Source: Streptomyces deccanensis
GTDB lineage: Bacteria > Actinomycetota > Actinomycetes > Streptomycetales > Streptomycetaceae
Length of the DNA stretch: 64,000 nucleotides
Assembly: GCF_022385335.1 (NCBI RefSeq)
Contig: NZ_CP092431.1
Location: 5,580,001-5,644,000, forward strand
Reading direction: 5' to 3'
Positions within the stretch are counted from its first letter, which is position 1, and every line of letters starts with the position of its first letter. The position numbers were made by a program, and so were the translations under genes. The notes beneath the pieces were generated by a model. The model made no database searches, had not been told where the DNA came from, and saw only the letters and a program-made list of their open reading frames with translations. Positions 37,053 through 45,631 of this stretch are shown piece after piece.

Positions 37053-37733
37053 GTGCGGCGACCCCCTCGACCGCGGCCGGACAGCCGTACGGGCCTGGCG
37101 GCCCATGTGACGGCCTTTGTGTGGGGACCCGCGGAGTTCGTCGGTCCGCCGCCGCGTTGGCTGCTCGCCGAAGGGATTTTCGTCGGTGCCCTCGCGGCGA
37201 GCACCATCACCGGAGTCGGGATCGCCGGGGTCTGGACCGGACATCCGGCGCTGGCGGCCGGCGAGGGCGGACTGGTGATCGCAGGCGCGCTCGCCCTTTA
37301 CCTCGTGATAACCGGCGCGGGCCGCGCGCTCGTCTGCGTCGCCGCCATGCTCGGGCTGAGCCTGGCGCTGCTCACGCCCCAGGTGGCCGGCTGGCTGGTG
37401 CTGACCCAGCGGGGTGAGGTGCGGCCTGCGGTGGTGACCCTGGTCGAGGGCGGGCCGGGAACCGGCACCGCGGGCGGACGGTACCTGTGCTCCGTGGCTG
37501 ACCGGGCCGGGGCGCCCCTCTCGACACGGATCTGGCGAGGATGCGAAGGCTCGACCCGGCCGGGGGATGCCCTGACGGTGGTGTTCGATCCGAAGGGGGC
37601 GGTGCCACCGCGGGGTGTGGCGCCGGGTGCGGACCGTGGCCGGCTGCTGCGGGTGGCGGCGGTGGCGCTCGCGCTTGTCGCCGGGTGCGCGCTTGCCGTC
37701 GTACGGTCCTTCCGGCTTGATCCGCCTTCCTGA
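37053..37733 (+). CDS. four-helix membrane protein, function unknown
   Basis: 226 residues. Helices at about 40-60 (LLAEGIFVGALAASTITGVG), 70-90 (GGLVIAGALALYLVITGAG), 95-115 (LVCVAAMLGLSLALLTP) and at the end (LLRVAAVALALVAGCALAVV). An outside domain of about 80 residues between them contains two Cys (RYLCSVADRAG and RGCEGSTRPGD) and resembles a small beta fold (DALTVVFDPKGAVPP). GTG 37053 with GGGAGGAG. Preceded by the perfect MarR-type palindrome. Confidence 0.65.
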   Translation: MRRPPRPRPDSRTGLAAHVTAFVWGPAEFVGPPPRWLLAEGIFVGALAASTITGVGIAGVWTGHPALAAGEGGLVIAGALALYLVITGAGRALVCVAAMLGLSLALLTPQVAGWLVLTQRGEVRPAVVTLVEGGPGTGTAGGRYLCSVADRAGAPLSTRIWRGCEGSTRPGDALTVVFDPKGAVPPRGVAPGADRGRLLRVAAVALALVAGCALAVVRSFRLDPPS

Positions 37734-37870
37734 GGCTTTTGAGGCTCCTGACGTTTGAGGGGCCCTTCGTCGAACGCGAGCCTCCTGGCCGGGTGTCGCT
37801 CGGCCCCGGCCGCCCGCCTGTTCGGTGCCGGGCGCGGGGCCGAGGCGACCCGGCACGGTGGGCTCCGGCG

Positions 37871-38632
37871 TCATTCCGCGTCGGCCGAAGCCGACGGCGA
37901 AGGGCTGGGGGGAGCGGTCGGGGCGGCGGTGTTGACGTCCAGGTCCGGTCGCGGGGTCAGGACCACCATGGGGGCGCCGGGCTGGGGCACGGGCGGGGTG
38001 GCCTGGTCCTTGGGCAGTTTCGGAGGGTTGGTCTGCTGGTAGTTGACGTTCTCGTGGTTGACCAGGCCGGTCTTCTCCAGCACGGTGATGTGATCGAGCA
38101 CCGTGTCGTTGGCTAGGTCGGCCAGCTGGCGCACCAGGGTGTTGCGGGTGCTGGCGCGGATCTTGGCGATGGCCGGGAAGATCTGGCCGTGCGTGACGCG
38201 CATGATCTGCACGGCGGTGGAGTCGAACTCCTTGCCCTGGGCCGCGTCTACGGTGGCCACGAACTGCTGCTGTTGCGGACTCGCCTGGTTGTTGAGCGTG
38301 ATGCCCAGTTCCGGGGCGATCTTGCGGCACATCTCGTCGAGACCGGCGTGCCCGACGACCAGATGCTCGCCGGCCTCCTTCATCTCAGGAGTCGTGCCCC
38401 GCTCCATGGCCATCTCGCCCAGCGGGTACTCCCACAGCCCCGCCGAACGCACCTTGATCACGAAGTCCCGGTCCGCCTCCGTCAGCGGACCGAACGGAGT
38501 GTTGGCGATGATGCGCTCGGTCGAGGTGGCCGTCTTCTCGACGCCCAGGATGGCGGGGTAGGCGAGCGCGACGACGGTCATCAGCAGGCCGCCGCTCATG
38601 AAGATGGCTCCTGCGGTACGAGGGATGCGCAT
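37871..38632 (-). CDS. DUF4142-family exported protein
   Basis: 253 residues. One N-terminal helix (GAIFMSGGLLMTVVALAYPAI), then a four-helix ferritin-like DUF4142 domain: LTEADRDFVIKVRSAGLWEYPLGEMAMERGT in outline, VVGHAGLDEMCRKIAPELGI, VQIMRVTHGQIFPAIAKIRA, LANDTVLDHITVLEKTGLV. The tail is Pro/Ser/Ala-rich. Conserved His and Glu could bind metal; the role is unknown. ATG 38632 with AGGAGG. A MarR-type palindrome lies 111 bp upstream. Confidence 0.82.
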   Translation of the reverse strand: MRIPRTAGAIFMSGGLLMTVVALAYPAILGVEKTATSTERIIANTPFGPLTEADRDFVIKVRSAGLWEYPLGEMAMERGTTPEMKEAGEHLVVGHAGLDEMCRKIAPELGITLNNQASPQQQQFVATVDAAQGKEFDSTAVQIMRVTHGQIFPAIAKIRASTRNTLVRQLADLANDTVLDHITVLEKTGLVNHENVNYQQTNPPKLPKDQATPPVPQPGAPMVVLTPRPDLDVNTAAPTAPPSPSPSASADAE

Positions 38633-38742
38633 GGTTCCTCCTGGCGTGCGGGCTCTGGCCCGGGTCGGGGCGCGAGCGCGGGCATCCGCCGGGGAGCGGA
38701 TTCGGTCGCCAGGAGGTACGGACGCCGGCCACGGATGAATCA

Positions 38743-38755
38743 TTGCGCTGAGCAA
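38743..38755. promoter_or_regulatory. MarR-type palindrome
   Basis: TTGCGCTGAGCAA: arms TTGC and GCAA, same 13-bp length as the other sites, followed at once by AAATTGCAT. It lies upstream of the DUF4142 gene. A separate dyad GTGATGTGTATCAC follows near 38770. Confidence 0.55.
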
Positions 38756-38939
38756 AAATTGCATGAGGGTGATGTGATGTGTATCACATGTGGATGGAAG
38801 GTTGAGCAGTCGCGGGGGCCTGGCCGTCCGACGCTCGCACGGACGCCGAGCGATCAGGAGCGAGGGGCTCCCACGCCTGTTCCGCCCGGCGTTCCGCCAG
38901 GTAACTTGGTAAAGAAGGCCCCTGAAGGAGGGCGATGCG

Positions 38940-39377
38940 ATGCCATGGTTCCTCTGGCTGCTCGCCGCCGCGGCGCTGGGGGCTGCGGAGTTCTTCACCC
39001 TGACCCTGGTCTTCGGGCTGCTGGCGGGTGCCGCGTTGGTCGCCGCCGTGGTCGCGGGTGTGGGCATCGGTGTTCTCGGTCAGCTCGTGGCCTTCGCGCT
39101 GGCGGCGGCAGCGGGTGTCGTCATCGTCCGGCCCATCGCGCTGCGCCACATGGAACAGCAGCCCCTCACTCGAGACGGCAGTGATGCCCTGATCGGCAAG
39201 CGGGCCGAGGTCTTGCAGGAGGTCACCGCGACCCGTGGCCTGATCAAACTCTCCGGTGAGGAATGGTCCGCCCGCGCCCTCGACGAGAGCCTTGTCATTC
39301 CGGTGGGAGCGGTGGTGGACGTCATGGAGATCGAGGGTGCCACCGCCATCGTCTACCCCCGCGAACTCCTTCCGTGA
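38940..39377 (+). CDS. NfeD-like membrane protein
   Basis: 145 residues: two or three helices at the N-terminus (LWLLAAAALGAAEFFTLTLV, GLLAGAALVAAVVAGVGIGV, LVAFALAAAAGVVIV), then a soluble OB-fold-like NfeD domain (ALIGKRAEVLQEVTATRGLIKLSGEEWSA in outline; VVDVMEIEGATAIVYP). NfeD proteins pair with SPFH proteins; here the SPFH gene starts 29 bp downstream. ATG 38940 with GAAGGAGG. Confidence 0.88.
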   Translation: MPWFLWLLAAAALGAAEFFTLTLVFGLLAGAALVAAVVAGVGIGVLGQLVAFALAAAAGVVIVRPIALRHMEQQPLTRDGSDALIGKRAEVLQEVTATRGLIKLSGEEWSARALDESLVIPVGAVVDVMEIEGATAIVYPRELLP

Positions 39378-39406
39378 ACGGCTGAACCAACAGCAACGGA
39401 GGCACT

Positions 39407-40516
39407 GTGGATCCCGTCGTCATCCCCATCCTCGTGGCGGCCCTCGTCGTCGTCTTCCTCGTGGCCTCCACGGTGCGGATCGTCCCGCAGGCGCGTCGCT
39501 ACAACATCGAGCGGTTCGGCCGATACCGCCGGACGCTGCAGCCCGGACTGAACCTGGTCCTGCCGGTGGCGGACCGCATCAACACCAAACTCGACGTACG
39601 CGAGCAGGTCTATTCGTCCGACCCCAGGCCGGTGATCACCGAGGACAACCTCGTGGTCAACATCGACACCGTGCTCTACTACCAGATCACCGACCCGCGG
39701 GCGGCAGCCTACGAGGTCGCCGACTACCTCCAGGCGATCGACCAGCTCACCGTGACCACGCTGCGCAATGTCATCGGCAGCATGGACCTGGAGGAGACGC
39801 TCACCTCGCGCGAGGAGATCAACTCCCGGCTCCGCGCCGTCCTCGACGACGCCACCGGGAAGTGGGGCATCCGGGTCAACCGCGTGGAGATCAAGGCCAT
39901 CGACCCGCCGGCCACCATCAAAGAGGCGATGGAGAAGCAGATGCGGGCCGAGCGGGACAAGCGCGCGGCCATCCTGCACGCCGAAGGCGAGCGACAGGCC
40001 AAGATCCTCACAGCGGAAGGCACGAAGCAGAAGGACATCCTGGAGGCCCAGGGCGCGCAGCAAGCCATGATCCTGCGGGCGGACGGCGAGGCCAAGGCGG
40101 TGGAACTCGTCTTCCAGGCCGTCCATCGCAACAACGCCGACCCGAAAGTCCTGGCCTACAAGTACCTGGAGACGCTCCCGCACCTGGCGAGCAGCGACAA
40201 CAACACGTTCTGGGTGATCCCGGGGGAGCTCACCGAGGCGGTCCGGACCGTCACCCGAGCCTTCGGTGATCAGGCGTCGGAGAGCCCTCCCACGCCCGGA
40301 CAACCCGAGGAAGCAGCCACTGCCGACGATCACGACACGTCGGACGGAAGCCGGGTTCCGCAGCTGGAGGCGGGCTCGACGGTTTCCCTCGACGCCGCCG
40401 CGGCTGCGGACGAGGCAGGAAAGCAGGCCGCCGCGGCGGTGAGCGACGCCAAGGCGGAGGCCGAGGCCGCGAAGTCGGCCCAGCTGCCGCGCCGCACGCG
40501 GACGTCCGACGATTGA
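39407..40516 (+). CDS. SPFH/band-7 (stomatin-type) membrane protein
   Basis: 369 residues. One N-terminal helix (IPILVAALVVVFLVASTV), then the band-7 domain (RIVPQARRYNIERFGRYRRTLQPGLNLVLP; SSDPRPVITEDNLVVNIDTV; YYQITDPRAAAYEV; ATGKWGIRVNRVEIKAID), here quoted in pieces. A coiled-coil follows (RAERDKRAAILHAEGER...ILRADGEAKAV). The tail is Ala/Glu/Asp-rich and disordered. Stomatin-like, forming membrane microdomain scaffolds with NfeD. GTG 39407, ACGGAGG upstream. Confidence 0.9.
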   Translation: MDPVVIPILVAALVVVFLVASTVRIVPQARRYNIERFGRYRRTLQPGLNLVLPVADRINTKLDVREQVYSSDPRPVITEDNLVVNIDTVLYYQITDPRAAAYEVADYLQAIDQLTVTTLRNVIGSMDLEETLTSREEINSRLRAVLDDATGKWGIRVNRVEIKAIDPPATIKEAMEKQMRAERDKRAAILHAEGERQAKILTAEGTKQKDILEAQGAQQAMILRADGEAKAVELVFQAVHRNNADPKVLAYKYLETLPHLASSDNNTFWVIPGELTEAVRTVTRAFGDQASESPPTPGQPEEAATADDHDTSDGSRVPQLEAGSTVSLDAAAAADEAGKQAAAAVSDAKAEAEAAKSAQLPRRTRTSDD

Positions 40517-40750
40517 GCCCTCCTTTCGGCGAGCATCTCCACCCCGAGGCCCTTTCCCGAGTAGTCGTGCGAGTCGGTTCGCGCCGCCGCGTCCGCAACA
40601 TCGGGAACGTCGGGAACGAGCGCGGCGGTGAGGCCCGGACGCAGGCAACACCGGGGTCAAGATGGAGGAGTCCCGAGGGAGGTCTGATGCCGGGCAGCGG
40701 CAGGTGCCCGGCCCGACGGCCGCGGGCGGTTGGTGTCGTGCCGGTGCCGG

Positions 40751-40966
40751 CTAGCGCCGCTTGGTGAGCCGGTCGGCCCTTCGGCGTCGCCGCAGCCAGT
40801 CGCCGGTTTCCCCGACCGCGGCGAGGAACGCGGCCGAGGCGATGCACTGGGTGAGCGTGGCGGGCTGGTCGAGCGCCTTGCCCACAAGCCAGAGGACGAG
40901 AGCGATCAGCGCCCACCAGACGGTGAGGGAAACCGCGAGGCGCCATACGCGCCGTCGACTGGTCAC
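40751..40966 (-). CDS. small membrane protein, last gene of a four-gene operon
   Basis: 71 residues with a helix WRLAVSLTVWWALIALVLWL, a second weaker one (LTQCIASAAFLAAV) and a very basic C-terminus (RRRRRADRLTKRR). GTG 40966 overlaps the stop of the preceding gene (GTGA, 4 bp), with GGGAAGG upstream. Function unknown. Confidence 0.65.
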   Translation of the reverse strand: MTSRRRVWRLAVSLTVWWALIALVLWLVGKALDQPATLTQCIASAAFLAAVGETGDWLRRRRRADRLTKRR

Positions 40967-41259
40967 GGGGTGGCCTTCCCGACTCTGCGTGGCGCAAGGG
41001 CTGCGTATGTGCAGCCCACTGCGGCCACGATGGCTGCGGTGGCTGTAGCCACCAGGGTGATCACGGGCGGCGCCTCGGCCAGGCGCGGCACCGTGTTGAG
41101 GGGCGCGACGGCGTAGAGAGCGAGCAGGGCCAGGCCGCGGGGGCGCATGGGCGCGAACCGGTGCCTCAGTCGGCGCGGTATCCGACCGCTGACCAGGGCC
41201 AGTCCGGCCGGGAGCAGGGTGAGGGAGAAGAAGACGAGGCCGATCCAGTGCCAGATCAT
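40963..41259 (-). CDS. small membrane protein, third gene of the operon
   Basis: 98 residues with three helices (WIGLVFFSLTLLPAGLALVS, GLALLALYAVAPLNTVP, VITLVATATAAIVAAVGCTY). Start ATG 41259, AGGAG 12 nt upstream. Coupled to the next gene by a 4-bp overlap. Unknown function. Confidence 0.65.
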   Translation of the reverse strand: MIWHWIGLVFFSLTLLPAGLALVSGRIPRRLRHRFAPMRPRGLALLALYAVAPLNTVPRLAEAPPVITLVATATAAIVAAVGCTYAALAPRRVGKATP

Positions 41260-41446
41260 GCGTGTGAGGACTCCTGTGGTGAGCGGCGGGCCGACGGAGG
41301 CATGGGACCGGCTTCCGCCACGATGGAGTCGGCGGTCGGCTGCGTCCGGCTGGGGAGCGTGAGGCACGGGTGGAGTGGGCCGACCGGCGTAGGCCGACGG
41401 AGCGCGTGACCGCCGGGTCGATCCGGAAGTACCTGATGACGACCGA

Positions 41447-41716
41447 TCACGGTCTGTCCCCATCCCGGTGGACGAGGTGGGCGGTGAGCGCACCGATGAG
41501 CAGGGCCCAGGCCGGAGCTGCGGGGCCTGCCTGGCACCAGCCCAGCAGGGTGGTGGCCCCTGCTGTTGTCACTCCGGCGGCTACAGCGCGACGGTCGGTG
41601 GCAAACGCCCACTGCTCACGGGCGGTTCCTTGCTGCCGGAGTTCACCGACTGCCGTTCTGACCACCAAGGTGGCGATGATGATTGCGGGGGCCAGCAGCG
41701 AGGCGTCCGTGGCCAT
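41447..41716 (-). CDS. small membrane protein, second gene of the operon
   Basis: 89 residues: helices LLAPAIIIATLVVRTAVG, AVAAGVTTAGATTLLGW and APAWALLIGALTAHLV. Its ATG shares one base with the TGA of the preceding small gene (TGATG), indicating coupled translation. Unknown function. The 187 bp to the next gene are non-coding. Confidence 0.62.
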   Translation of the reverse strand: MATDASLLAPAIIIATLVVRTAVGELRQQGTAREQWAFATDRRAVAAGVTTAGATTLLGWCQAGPAAPAWALLIGALTAHLVHRDGDRP

Positions 41717-41865
41717 CAGCCGGACGTCCCGTCAGGTCGGTCCGTCATCACGGCACCCACCGGGCCGTCGGCCGCTTCTACATGAGGAGCGTGAGCGACG
41801 GCCTGCCACGCCGCAAGAGGGAACACTCCGGTGAACGATGAGCGGAATCGTGGGCGTGTGGCCAT
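41716..41865 (-). CDS. 49-aa peptide gene, first gene behind leader element
   Basis: MATRPRFRSSFTGVFP then LAAWQAVAHAPHVEAADG and a polar end. CGGAGG stands nine nt before the ATG, and the stop overlaps the next start (TGATG). It is the first reading frame after the GCCGGGAAG leader element. It could be a small protein or a leader peptide that couples translation to the membrane genes behind it. Confidence 0.5.
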   Translation of the reverse strand: MATRPRFRSSFTGVFPLAAWQAVAHAPHVEAADGPVGAVMTDRPDGTSG

Positions 41866-41896
41866 GACGGCACACCTCCGGGCAAGGGCGACGGGC

Positions 41897-41966
41897 ACAA
41901 GGCCCCTTCACGCCGACCAGACTTCCCGGCACACCCCACGTCCCTTGACGTGTTCTTTGCACTCTA
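41897..41966 (-). ncRNA. structured 5' leader element, copy 1 (long form)
   Basis: Reading the minus strand: -10 TAGAGT (41966-41961), hairpin CACGTC-AAGG-GACGTG (41952-41937), then the core GCCGGGAAGTCTGGTCGGC (41930-41912), then a GGGC/GCCC pair. Thirty bases separate -10 and core, exactly as in copy 2. Forty-six bases later the 49-aa gene starts. See copies at 50751, 52248, 52748 and 61159. Confidence 0.6.
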
Positions 41967-42329
41967 TCTGCTGCCGGCGCCCCCAAACAGCCCAGCAGGA
42001 ACGGTGTGGGCCATGGCCCCGTATGCATGCTCGCCCCCGGCCGGTCCGCCTGGCGATCATGCGCGACAGCCCGCGACGCCGTGTGCGATCACAGCAAGGC
42101 CGCTACCCGCAGCGACTCCATCCGCCCGGACGCTTATGCGGCCATGCCCCCGTCCCCCACGGGGCGAGAGGTACACCGGCTGCGTGTCGGCGGCGCGGCA
42201 GCGGACTACACAGCGGTCGGCCCGGTGCGCGTCCGATACTCGCTTGTCGGCCCACGGTAGTGCTCCGGCTGATCGATACGGCCGCCGCGGGCCGACCCAG
42301 ACCAAGAAGCGGCTGTGCCCGCGAGTGCG
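41967..42329. other. intergenic, no supported gene
   Basis: About 360 bp between the leader promoter and the end of the SulP gene. No protein or RNA recognised. Confidence 0.4.
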
Positions 42330-43835
42330 TCAGTGGCTGGCTGACAGCTCGCCGCTGAGCTTGCCGTGCAGGTGGGCGCTGGGTTCGTTCAGGCCGGTGA
42401 TCTCGACCTGCTTGCCGCGCTGGGCGTACTTGGCCTCGATGGCGTCCAGGGCGGCGACCGAGGAGGCGTCCCAGACGTGGGCCGAGGACAGGTCGATGAC
42501 GACCCTCTTGGGGTCGGTGGCGTAGTCGAACTGGCCGACGAGGTCGTTGGAGGAGGCGAAGAACAGCTCGCCGGTGACCCGGTAAACGACCGTGCTGCCG
42601 TCCGGGTCGATGACGGAGGTGACCTCGGCGAGGTGCGCGACGCGCTTGGCGAAGACGACCATGGCGGTGACCGAGCCGACCACGACGCCGATGGCGAGGT
42701 TGTGTGTGGCGACCACGCACGCGACGGTGGTCACCATGACGGTGATCTCCCCGGCCGGCATCCGGCGAAGGGTCTTCGGGGCGATGGAGTGCCAGTCGAA
42801 CGTCGCGAACGACACCATGACCATGACCGCGACCAGGGCGGCCATGGGGATGTCCGAGACGACCGGGCCGAAGACGACGCACAGCACCATCAGGAACGCC
42901 CCGGCCAGGAACGTGGACAGTCGGGTGCGGGCGCCGGACACCTTCACGTTGATCATTGTCTGGCCGATCATGGCGCATCCGCCCATGCCGCCGAAGAAGC
43001 CGGTGACGATGTTGGCGATGCCCTGGCCGATGGACTCGCGCGTCTTGCTGGAGTGGGTGTCGGTGATGTCGTCGACCAGCTTGGCCGTCATCAGCGACTC
43101 CATCAGGCCCACCAGCGCCATCGCGAAGGCGTACGGGGCGATGGTGGTCAGCGTGTCCAGGGTGAAGGGCACGTCGGGCAGGCCGGGGACCGGCAGGGAG
43201 GATGGCAGGGCGCCCTTGTCGCCGACGGTCGGCACCGCGACGGCCGCGCCGACGGTGATCACGGTCAGGATGACGATGGAGACCAGCGGTGCCGGGATGA
43301 CCGTGGTGACCTTCGGAAAGAGCACCATCAGTGCCAGGCCGGCCGCGATCAGCGGGTAGACCGGCCACGGCACGCTCGTCATCTCCGGGACCTGGGCCAT
43401 GAAGATCAGGATGGCGAGGGAGTTGACGAATCCGACCATCACGCTGCGGGGGATGAACCGCATCAGCTTGGCCACCCCGAGTGCCCCGAGGATCACCTGG
43501 AAGACCCCGGCGAGGATGACCGCTGCGACGAGGTAGCCCAGGCCGTGCTCGCGGTTCAGAGGTGCGATCACGAGGGCGACGGCGCCGGTGGCGGCGGAGA
43601 TCATGGCCCGGCGCCCGCCGACGACGGCGATGGTGACGGCCATGGTGAAGGAGGCGAACAGGCCGATGGCCGGGTCGACACCAGCGATGATGGAAAAGGA
43701 GATCGCCTCGGGGATCAGCGCGAGCGCGACTACCAGGCCGGCCAGTACCTCGGTGCGCCAGACCTTCGGATCACGCAGCCAGTCCGGTTTGAGGCCGTTC
43801 AGCCGCGCGGCGGGAGACAGTACGGAAGAAGACAA
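42330..43835 (-). CDS. SulP-family anion transporter with C-terminal STAS domain
   Basis: About 501 residues. SulP membrane domain starting WRTEVLAGLVVALALIPEAI and FSIIAGVDPAIGLFASF, with some 12 helices, then a STAS domain (VVYRVTGELFFASSNDLVGQ, VIDLSSAHVWDASSVAALDAIE). Family members carry sulfate, bicarbonate, chloride or other anions; residues deciding substrate cannot be judged here. The frame is open to a GTG at 43979, but homology begins near residue 50 of that form, so I use TTG 43835; neither has a strong ribosome site. Divergent from a MerR gene, with a long palindrome between. Confidence 0.87.
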   Translation of the reverse strand: MSSSVLSPAARLNGLKPDWLRDPKVWRTEVLAGLVVALALIPEAISFSIIAGVDPAIGLFASFTMAVTIAVVGGRRAMISAATGAVALVIAPLNREHGLGYLVAAVILAGVFQVILGALGVAKLMRFIPRSVMVGFVNSLAILIFMAQVPEMTSVPWPVYPLIAAGLALMVLFPKVTTVIPAPLVSIVILTVITVGAAVAVPTVGDKGALPSSLPVPGLPDVPFTLDTLTTIAPYAFAMALVGLMESLMTAKLVDDITDTHSSKTRESIGQGIANIVTGFFGGMGGCAMIGQTMINVKVSGARTRLSTFLAGAFLMVLCVVFGPVVSDIPMAALVAVMVMVSFATFDWHSIAPKTLRRMPAGEITVMVTTVACVVATHNLAIGVVVGSVTAMVVFAKRVAHLAEVTSVIDPDGSTVVYRVTGELFFASSNDLVGQFDYATDPKRVVIDLSSAHVWDASSVAALDAIEAKYAQRGKQVEITGLNEPSAHLHGKLSGELSASH

Positions 43836-44182
43836 CGAAGCAGTTACCTGTCGTGCTCGGGCACATCCCTGGGACAAGCCGGGGCGCGCGGAAGACGGCG
43901 AGGAAGGCCGGGGCCGGCGTTCCGGGGTCGGCCCGTTTTCGGGCCGGAAGTCGAGGAGAGCCGACGGCGTCGCGATCACGTGCGTCAGGCTCTGGTCAGG
44001 GGCGAAGGGTCACGGCGGACAGGCGGCGGCGCCAGGCACCACGGACTCGCGCACGCGTTTCTCCTGCAAGACTCGGATTCTTCACCGGGGGCGGCATCGG
44101 CCCCGACACGGAGACGGCCGGGCTGGAAACCCGCACCGCAGACGAGGAAGTGACGGCGCTCAGGTCGAGCCTCCGACGGAGA

Positions 44183-44206
44183 CTCTACCCTAACGTTAGA
44201 GTAGAG
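44183..44206. promoter_or_regulatory. MerR-type operator
   Basis: A 24-bp palindrome with one mismatched pair: outer arms CTCTAC and GTAGAG around the perfect centre CTAACGTTAG (44190-44199). Located between SulP and the MerR gene, in the size range of MerR operators that span a long promoter spacer. Probably controls one or both genes. Confidence 0.7.
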
Positions 44207-44263
44207 ATCGGCGGCTGGATGGGACGCAGCGCCGTCGACAACGAGAGAGGCCAGGTCGGGGAC

Positions 44264-44680
44264 GTGGACGGCAAGCACATGCAGATCGGTGAGGTCGCCG
44301 CGCGAACCGAGCTGTCCCTGCGCACCATCCGACACTACGAGGAGACCGGCCTCGTCGCCCCCTCGGCCCGCTCCCAGGGCGGCTTCCGCCTCTACACCGA
44401 GGCCGACGTCGCCCGCCTGATGGTCATCCGCCGCATGAAGCCCCTCGGCTTCACCCTCGACGAGATGCGCGCCCTGCTGGAGGCCACCGACCGCCTCGAC
44501 TCCGGCAAGGAACTGCGACCCGAAGAGCGCGAAGAACTCCTGGACCGGCTGCGGGGCTTCGAAGAGGCCGCGCAGCAGCGCGTGGCCGACCTGCGCACCC
44601 AGCTGGCCCGGGCGGAGGAGTTCGCGGCCACGCTGCGCCGGCGCCTCCCGCGGACCGCCGCGCCGGTCCAGACCCCGTAA
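44264..44680 (+). CDS. MerR-family transcriptional regulator
   Basis: 138 residues. HMQIGEVAARTELSLRTIRHYEETGLV is the MerR helix-turn-helix (given in outline), followed by GGFRLYTEADVARLMVIRRM and LGFTLDEMRALLEATDRL, then a coiled-coil (EERE...DLRTQLARAEEFAATLRRR). No Cys pair near the C-terminus, so it is not a classic metal sensor. GTG 44264 or ATG 44279 can be the start. Adjacent palindrome and divergent SulP suggest it controls the transporter. Confidence 0.85.
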   Translation: MDGKHMQIGEVAARTELSLRTIRHYEETGLVAPSARSQGGFRLYTEADVARLMVIRRMKPLGFTLDEMRALLEATDRLDSGKELRPEEREELLDRLRGFEEAAQQRVADLRTQLARAEEFAATLRRRLPRTAAPVQTP

Positions 44681-45139
44681 CCGATCGGAATCGAGCAGGG
44701 CTCGGCTATCACCCCCCGCCACTCGCCATCCTCGTCATCAGTTCGTCGCCCCGCCCCCCACGGAACGTGGTCGAGAAGCTGGGCGAGCTTGGCTCACAGG
44801 ATGGAGATGGCCGTTCGGCGGACCGTCGGCCCACCAGGAGACCGGTGCCCAAACCCGTGGCTGAGGACCGGGCAGCCGGGCCGCCACCGGATCCCGCCAC
44901 GTTCAGCGCGCGGTCTCGCTGAGCGTGAGAACACACGGAACGGCAAAGGAGCCAGGTCCGCTGCGGCCATCGTTGATGGCTCAGCAGCTCCGGCAGCTCC
45001 AGCCGCTCCGGGGCGCCGTCCGCCTGCGGATCATAAGATGAGCCTCACAATCCGGATCTGATCTGGGCGCTCGTCCGGGCGGCCCCCGCACGCGAGCCAC
45101 AGAGACCAACGCTCACGCCGACAGAGGAGGGGGACAGCC
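44681..45139. other. intergenic, no supported gene
   Basis: 460 bp upstream of the RCK_C/antiporter pair. I looked for a ydaO-type c-di-AMP riboswitch because of the downstream genes and did not see its conserved core. No gene recognised. Confidence 0.4.
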
Positions 45140-45625
45140 ATGGGCGCGCCACGCCTGAGCAGCACACCGTTGCCGGGAATCGGTGTCCGCTACGACCTGA
45201 CAACACGGGAGCACCGCCGTCTCTCCGTGGTCGCCCATCGGGACGGGCCGCGCACGATCAGCGCGTACCGGGAAGACGACCCCGACGCGTGTGCCCTGTC
45301 CGTACGGCTGACCGCCGAGGAGGCGGCCACCCTCATCGACGCGCTGATGCCCGCCCACCACAACCCCAACCTGCTGTCCACCACCGGCCTGGGGCTTGTG
45401 GCCGAGCGCATCGAACTGACCGCCACATCGCGCTGGAACGGGCGCCTGCTGGGCGAGACCCGGATGCGCACGGAGACCGGCGCCTCGATCGTGGCCGTGC
45501 TGCGCCGGGCCGAGGCCATTCCCTCCCCCACCCCCGACTTCCGGCTCGCCGGCGGTGACACCCTCATCGTCATCGGTACCCGCGAAGGCGTGGAGATCGC
45601 CGCCGCGGTACTCGGGCGGGAGTAA
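45140..45625 (+). CDS. RCK_C (TrkA-C) regulatory subunit, CpeA-like
   Basis: 161 residues. The N-terminal 80 form a small domain (IGVRYDLTTREHRRLSVVAHRDG, CALSVRLTAEEAATLIDAL) and the C-terminal 75 an RCK_C domain (TSRWNGRLLGETRMRTETGAS, IVAVLRRAEAIPSPTPDF, GDTLIVIGTREGVE), here quoted in parts. In Streptomyces, RCK_C proteins of this plan (CpeA) bind c-di-AMP and act on a partner cation/proton antiporter. That partner type is the next gene, 6 bp away. ATG 45140, GGAGGGGG upstream. Confidence 0.85.
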   Translation: MGAPRLSSTPLPGIGVRYDLTTREHRRLSVVAHRDGPRTISAYREDDPDACALSVRLTAEEAATLIDALMPAHHNPNLLSTTGLGLVAERIELTATSRWNGRLLGETRMRTETGASIVAVLRRAEAIPSPTPDFRLAGGDTLIVIGTREGVEIAAAVLGRE

Positions 45626-45631
45626 CCCGTC

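Noticed and set aside
44681..45139. A ydaO-type c-di-AMP riboswitch before the RCK_C/antiporter genes
   Set aside because: Expected from the downstream genes, but the conserved riboswitch core could not be found by eye.
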